From: Zygnema cylindricum
Lineage: Eukaryota; Streptophyta; Zygnematophyceae; Zygnematales; Zygnemataceae
Reading direction: 5' to 3'
Assembly: GCA_037447655.1 (NCBI GenBank)
Contig: JBBHKE010002003.1
Span: 1-62,000 of the forward strand
DNA: 62,000 nt
Made by a program: the position numbers and the translations under genes. This document shows, piece by piece, positions 56,081 to 62,000 of the stretch. How positions within the stretch are numbered: position 1 is the stretch's first letter; every line of letters starts with the position of its first letter. The notes beneath the pieces were generated by a model that made no database searches, was not told the origin of the DNA, and saw only the letters and a program-made list of their open reading frames with translations.

Positions 56081-57600
56081 CCCCATGATGAGAAGGCCTA
56101 TTGGATGGTCAAAGGCTCCTCGAGGTTGTCGAGTAGGCAAAGTGAGATCTTCCTTGCAAGCGGCTGCTGGATCTTCTTCCCCCGAAAATTCTGAGGCTGA
56201 GATTGTTGGATGCCGCGCATTGCGGTGATTGCGCTGGTTGTGATCTATGTGTATTGACCATTGTTGGTCCGGTTGGAACTTAACTTGTTAAGGAACTTGG
56301 AGAGAGGCGGACTTTGGAGTCACCACCGGAGAATTTTGCATGTGCAGGACAATTTCTTGCATGCAATCAAAAATGACATATTTCTGTACTTTTTGTTGTT
56401 TTTGTTGCTCTGTCATTTGAAATAAATCTATGGAGTCAAGCTCATCCTTTACAATAATATTCCGTGCTACAACTATTTTTTTTGCCTCTCAAACACAAAG
56501 ACTCTATAACCTTTTGAGTGATCATCATATCCTAAAAGAATACTCGGTAATCCCTTCGGCTCCATTTTCCATCTATCTATAGACGTATCCAAGATAAAGC
56601 GTTGACTACCAAAGACCTTGAAATGGATAACATCTGGTTTGCTATCCGTCTAGATCTCGTAAGGAGTAGTTTCTACTGATCTTGATCCTATCCTATTCTT
56701 AATATAAACTGCACAATTTAGAGCCTCAGCCTAGAATTTTGGATCCACACTTTTATCTGTGAGCATCGACCTAGAGCTCTCCGTGAGAGTTCTATTTAGT
56801 CTCTCCGACACCCCATTTTGTTACGGTGAATATGGAACATTCAATAGATGAATTATACCTTCCTCGAGTAAAAAGGTTTCGAATTCCTTCGATGTATATT
56901 CACCACCATTGTCCGATCTAAGCTACAAAATAGATAAATTATGAAGTTTTTCAACCCATGCTTTATAGTGTTTGAAGTGACCGAATACTCCACTCTTTTC
57001 CTTCATGAACTAAACTTTTGTAAACCTGGAGAAATCATCTGAAAAGGTGACCATATATTTCATCCCATTGGCAAATGGAACATTCGCAGGACCAAAAACA
57101 TCCGTGTGAATTTGTTGTAAATGTTTTGTTGACCGATGCTCAAACTCTTTAGGAAATGGCAGTCTGTGGATTTTGCGTAAAGCACAGCCATCACATGTTT
57201 TGACCGGTTGATTTGTGATTGATACACCCTCTATTTTGCCAGCAAGCACCATTTTTCTAAAACTATCATAGTTTACATGGCGTAATCTTTTATGCCACAA
57301 CTCATCTGAGTGCAAAACACCGAAGTACAGAACATCATTCTCCTTGGTATTACCCATATCGATGCGGTACATCTTGCTATTATCTCTAGTACCTGTAACC
57401 GCAATTTTTCCATTTTTGCTAACAACCTGCCGACCATTTTTCAAATTTATCTCCAAGCCTTTACTCTCTACCAAAGACGTAGAAAACAGATTTTTCTTAA
57501 AGTCAGGCAAAAACATGACATTGTGAAGAGTCCTTTCAATAACCTTTCTTTCTACATCAACTAGCAAGGACACATCACCCACAGCACGAGTCTGAACACT
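56081..57600 (-). pseudogene. Copia E integrase
   Basis: Zinc finger LWHKRLRHVNYDSF...CDGCALRK (57310-57150). The core starts IHTDVFGPANVPFANGMKYM and reaches FSRFTKV at a stop (57010). Beyond it, in other frames, LRSDNGGEYTSKEFE, QNGVSERLNRTLTE and FGSQRFILDTS extend to about 56480, so the DDE triad can be traced across breaks. The C-terminal linker to 56081 is too broken to read. Confidence 0.83.
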
Positions 57601-58684
57601 CATTCCACAAGTATAATAAATATTTTTCTCGGCGTTGTTTTCAGATTTTTGAAAATGGCCTTGTTCCTGCACATGTGGGCTGATGCTCCCGTATCCATTA
57701 TCCATCTAGGATCCTTCGCGCCCTCCATTGCTGCCGCCATAGCGAATAGATCCGTTTCGTCCTCTGCAGAAAACATCAAAGTTTTGTCTAGGAGAGACGA
57801 AGAAGCCAAAAATAGTGCATTTCCACGAGGTAGAGGCCCGTGAAGCTTTTGTAAAACTGACTTTGTTGCCATCCCAGCCTATAAAAACATGTATCGTTAA
57901 CTTTTTTAAGCTTAGGACAGAATTTGTATCTATGACCTCTCTCACTACAATAGAAACATGCATTATTAGATTGTCTATTTCCACTTTGGTTAAACTTTCT
58001 GAACTGAATAAAATGATCCTTTGCTGATTTTACTGTCCTTTTCTCTCAAAGTCTGAGTTAAAAGCCTCTACTTGCTCGACATTGAGAATATTAGACGTAG
58101 CTTCCTCTGTTAGTAAAATATTGATAGCTAACTGTAAAGTCAAGCTAGCCTTATTATTTTGTATGAGCATATCAGATGTTCCTCTCATACTACGAGGGAG
58201 ACCCCTCAGGAGTAATGCTACCTGTTGAAACTAAGGAAACACCCCACTTGCACAAGCATGTGCATCTACAAGGATGCAAAATTTGTTAGAATATTCAGCT
58301 ATTGTACCGCCAGTGTACTTATAGTCCCAAATTTTTCCAGCCAATAGAAGCTCTTCCTGGACGTTAGCCTTTTCATTATCATTTTTAAGATATTTCCAGA
58401 TATCAATTGTTTTTTTCATTTTTATCTGAGACATAGCTAAGTCCTCAGATATACAAAATTTCAGAATAGAACGAGCCTGCGTATTTTTCATAGACAATGA
58501 CGGATTAGATTCATCGAGCGTACCATCCAATTTATCCAAAAGATTGACATTCTCAAAATGTGTCTCCACCATATCCTCCCAGTAAACATACTTTTCGTCA
58601 GAAAAGATATGACACGCTCATAACCTGTTGTTCTACAACCACCGGTGCAGGTGGAGAAGCAGCAGTAGTAGTAGAAGTAGACAT
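57601..58684 (-). pseudogene. Copia E gag and protease
   Basis: Starts at ATG 58684 with a Ser/Thr-rich MSTSTTTAASPPAPVVVEQQ. After a frameshift near 58600, the gag core runs ILKFCISEDLAMSQIKMKKT, DIWKYLKNDNEKANVQEELL and WDYKYTGGTIAEYSNKFCIL (58572-58231). The CCHC knuckle ACFYCSERGHRYKFC lies near 57920-57970. The protease motif IMDTGASAHMC is at 57672-57705 in the frame 57872-57600. Stops near 58230 and 58025 and shifts around the knuckle make it inactive. The gag differs from that of B1 and A, so this is a third copia family. Confidence 0.84.
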
Positions 58685-59507
58685 GATACACTCTCAGAAG
58701 CTATCAAAAATCTTACCAAGCAGTTGTTTACAAGTACTCACGAAATCTTATGGAAGCATCCAAACTTCGCAAAGCTCTATCAATGTATAGAACATTATAA
58801 ACACTCCCAAATCCCAAAGTTGCAATAGAATTGACCCAACAATCTCAAGATATAATACTCAGAAGTTTCCCAACAAACTGTTTGTTGTTTTACTAATTGG
58901 AAGTCTGGATACATAAAATGCTCTAAGTCCTAAACCTTATAGTCTCGATGTTCTACCCCCGATACAAATGTACGTGAGAGGTACGTCCAAAATCAACCCA
59001 CCTACTGAGATCTACGTGTTCCTAACCTTACCAACCCAATCTATCAACGTATAGTCAATATTACTCATAATCTATATTAAGTGATTGTTAAAATACTTGT
59101 CGGCTAAGTCACTTGGGATACTCTTGTCAATCTAGTCCGTCGACTTGATTCATATCAATCGCAGCTGCATTGCCCCGTACCGAATCACATACATATCACC
59201 TGGGGCTACGGTGTCCCGTACCGAATCATATCCTAGATAACAGCAGCAACGTTGTCTATACGGATCATATCCAAAGTAACGGCGGCTGCGTTGTCGTGTT
59301 TGTGTCGCACCTTCGCTGTTGCGGTGCACTATCGTCATAGCTGCTTTGTTTGCGAAGCAGCTGCGCTGTTCTGTCTGCGTTGCATTTGCGTTGTCTTGTA
59401 CTGCACTCAAGTGATGACGCATGTCCTTGTGAAACTTACGCTAAAAATTACTACCTTTCTACCATCTTACTAAATTGCTGAGACTAAAAGCTTTCGAAAA
59501 AAACCAT
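58685..59507. other. Leader and possible 5' LTR remnant of copia E
   Basis: On the minus strand a TTCTATTGCA at 58830-58821 could be the end of the 5' LTR, 137 bp before gag, but the expected TG start and a clear primer-binding site were not found. A ~28-bp motif with ATTCGGTACGGG occurs twice at 59176-59225. The stretch 59250-59410 is rich in GCGTTG/GCAGC like the chromovirus C LTR. No gene was recognised. Confidence 0.4.
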
Positions 59508-62000
59508 ACCTAACTTACAGAAATTGTTAGCGATAACAAGAATTGTTACCTAAATTACACAAACTGTTAGCGATAACACAAATTGTTATCTAAATTACAC
59601 AAAGTGTTAGCGATAACAAGAATTGTTATCTAAATTACACAAACTGTTAGCGCTAATAGGAATTGATATCTAACTTACACAAACTGTTACCGATTGCTAG
59701 AATTGTTATCTAAACTACTCAAACAGTAAGCAAAAACATGAATTGTTACCTAAAAGACACAAACTTTTAGCGATAACTAAAATTCTTACCTTAATTACAG
59801 AAACAACTAGCGATAACAATAATTGTTACCTAATACAGAAACTGTTAGCGATAACAATAATTGTTACCTAAATTACACAAATAGTTAGCGATAACAAGAA
59901 TTGTTACCTAAATAACACAAACTGTTTGCGCTACCAGGAATTGATATCTAACAAACACAAACTGTTAGTGATAACAAGAATCGTTATCTAAATTACACAA
60001 ACAGTTAGCGATAATAGGAATTGTTACCTAAATTACACAAACTGTTAGCGATAACAAGAATTGTTACCTAAATTAAAGAAACAATTAGCGATAACAAGAA
60101 TTATTACCTAAATTACACAAATTGTTAGCAATAACAATAAGTGTTAACTAAATTACATAAGGAGTTAGCGATAACAGGAATTGTTACCTAAATTACAGAA
60201 ACAGTTAGCGATAACAAGAATTGTTATCTAAATTACACAAACTGTTAGCGATAACAGGAATTGTTACCTAAATTACATAAGCAGTTAGCGATAACAAGAT
60301 TTATTACCTTAATTACACAAACACTTAGCGATAACAAGAATTGTTACCTAAATTACAGAACTGATAGCGCTAACAGGATTTGTGATCTAAATTACACAAA
60401 CTGATAGCGCTAACAAAAATGGTTACCTAACTTACACAAACTGTTAGCGATAACAAGTATTGTTACCTCAATTACATAAGCAGTAAGCGATAACAAGGAA
60501 TTGTTACCTAAATTACACAAAAGTTAGCGATATTAAGAATTGTTACCGAAATTACAAAAAAAGTTAGCGCTAAAAATAAGTGTTATCTAACTTACACAAA
60601 TTGTTAGCGCTAACAAGAATGGTTACCTTACTTACACAAACTGTTAGCGATAAGAGAAATTGTTACCTATCTTACACAAAGTGTTAGCGCTAATATGAAT
60701 TGTTATCTATTTACACAAATTATTAGCGATAACAATAATTGTTACCTAAATTAAACAAGCAGTTAGCAATAACGGAAATTGTTACCTAACTTACAAAAAC
60801 TATTAGCGATAACAAGAATTGTTACCTAAATTACAGAAACTATTAGCGATAACACGAATTGTTATCTAAATTACACAAAATGTTAGCGATAACAAGAATT
60901 GTTATCTTAATTACACAAACTGTTAGCGCTAATAGGAATTGATATCTAACTTATACAAAGTGTTAGCGATAACAAGAATTGTTATCTAAATTACACAAAC
61001 AGTTACCGATAACAAGAATTGTTACCTAAATTAAACAAACTGTTAAAGATAAGAAAAATTGTTACCTAAATTACATAAACAATTAGCGATAAGAAGAAAT
61101 GTTACCTAAATTACACAAACAGTTAGAGATAACAAGAACTGTTACCTAAATTACACAAACTGTTAGCGATATCAACAATTGTTCCCTAGATTACAGAAAC
61201 AATTAGCGATAACAAGAATTGTTATCTAAATTAAGCAAACTGTTAGCGCTTACATGAATTATTTTCTAAATTACACATACTGTTAGCGATAACAAGTATT
61301 GTTACCTAAATTACACACACAGTTAGCGATAACAGGAATTGTTATCTAAATTACACAAACTGTTAGCGATAACAAAATTGTTACCTAAATTACACAAAAA
61401 GTTAGCGATAACAACAATTGTTAACTAAATTACAGAAATAGTTAGCTCTAACAGGAATTGTTATCTAACTTACACAAATTGTTAGCGGTAACAAGAATGG
61501 TTACCTTACTTACACAAACTGTTAGCGATAAGAGGAATTATAACCTAACTAACACAAACTGTTAGCGCTAACATGAATTGTTATCTATTTACACAAACTA
61601 TTAGCGTTAACAATAATTGTTACCTAAATTACACAAGCAATTAGCGATAACAGCAATTATTACCTTACTTACAGAAACTGTTAGTTATAACTTGAATTGT
61701 TACCTAACTAACACAAACTGTTAGCGTTAACACGAATTGCTATATAACTTACACATTCTATTAGCGATAACAAGAATTGTTACATAAATTACACAAATAG
61801 TTAGCGATAACAATTATTGTTACATAAATTACACAAACAATTAGCGATAACAAGAATTGTTTCCAATATTACACAAACACTTAGCGCTAACAGGAATTGA
61901 TATCTAAATTACACATATTGTTAGCGATAAGAAGTATTAAAACCTAAATTACACATACAGTTAGCGATAACAGGAATTGTTATCTAAATTACACAAACTG
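59508..62000 (+). repeat. 40-bp tandem satellite, about 62 units, runs off the window
   Basis: Unit: GTTAGCGATAACAAGAATTG then TTATCTAAATTACACAAACT, 40 bp, with 5-20 percent divergence between units and occasional 39-bp units. Each unit contains the dyad GATAACAA-GAA-TTGTTATC. Variant types (GCGATAAC versus GCGCTAAC, GTTACC versus GTTATC) are mixed. No coding capacity is expected or seen. Confidence 0.95.

Noticed and set aside
59508-62000. CRISPR-like array
   Set aside because: The units are contiguous with no unique spacers, vary gradually, and lie in a eukaryotic repeat context; it is a satellite.

Overview
The window reads as nuclear DNA of a streptophyte (green plant or charophyte-type alga). 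It holds one spliced host gene, and most of the rest is transposable-element and satellite DNA. The host gene, on the minus strand at 2249-6651, is a nine-exon UDP-glucuronate decarboxylase (UDP-xylose synthase, UXS) with a Golgi-type N-terminal membrane anchor. One of its introns is an AT-AC (U12-type) intron. The remaining sequence carries Ty1/copia and Ty3/gypsy elements, a chromodomain chromovirus, MITE-like inverted-repeat elements and several satellites. A DNA cytosine methyltransferase inside a gypsy-like element suggests a charophyte, because such elements have been reported from charophytes and dinoflagellates. That taxonomic guess is inference only; the species cannot be named from the sequence.

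Layout: 1-2.2 kb, empty flank; 2.2-6.7 kb, UXS; 7.5-13.9 kb, AT-rich DNA with at least six MITE-like elements that share TACACCG ends; 13.6-18.8 kb, a CAG/CTAG-rich simple repeat split by copia element A (TSD AGCTG), which has lost RT and RNase H; 19.0-19.9 kb, a solo LTR; 20-22.4 kb, decayed DNA; 22.4-30.4 kb, gypsy element A, which carries a DNA methyltransferase directly upstream of its reverse transcriptase and is split by copia element B1; 31.1-34.1 kb, gypsy element B, whose pol ends in a PHD finger; 34.1-35.8 kb, LTR-like sequence; 35.8-43.3 kb, a ~34-bp AT-rich satellite that holds copia element B2 (TSD GATAA); 43.3-44.4 kb, another LTR; 45-46.3 kb, an unrecognised decayed minus-strand coding region; 46.4-51.4 kb, chromovirus C; 52.0-52.7 kb, an unrecognised acidic coding fragment; 52.7-58.8 kb, LTRs and a minus-strand copia element E; 59.5-62.0 kb, a 40-bp satellite that runs off the window.

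The most striking content is the pairing of chromatin-related domains with retrotransposon pol genes. Gypsy A has a C5 methyltransferase with motifs I, IV, VI, VIII and IX/X in canonical order, broken by frameshifts. Gypsy B has a C4HC3 PHD finger after the integrase C-terminal domain, and chromovirus C has a chromodomain. A short similarity between the regions flanking gypsy A and gypsy B hints that they belong to one lineage, which might then carry both a methylation writer and a chromatin reader. The B-type copia LTRs form a second system: five diverged LTRs share a tRNA-like sequence on the antisense strand of U3, and several place the gag start codon exactly 20 nt inside the LTR end. Almost every element here is broken, so these are mostly fossils. 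Copia B1 is close to intact up to its breakpoint.
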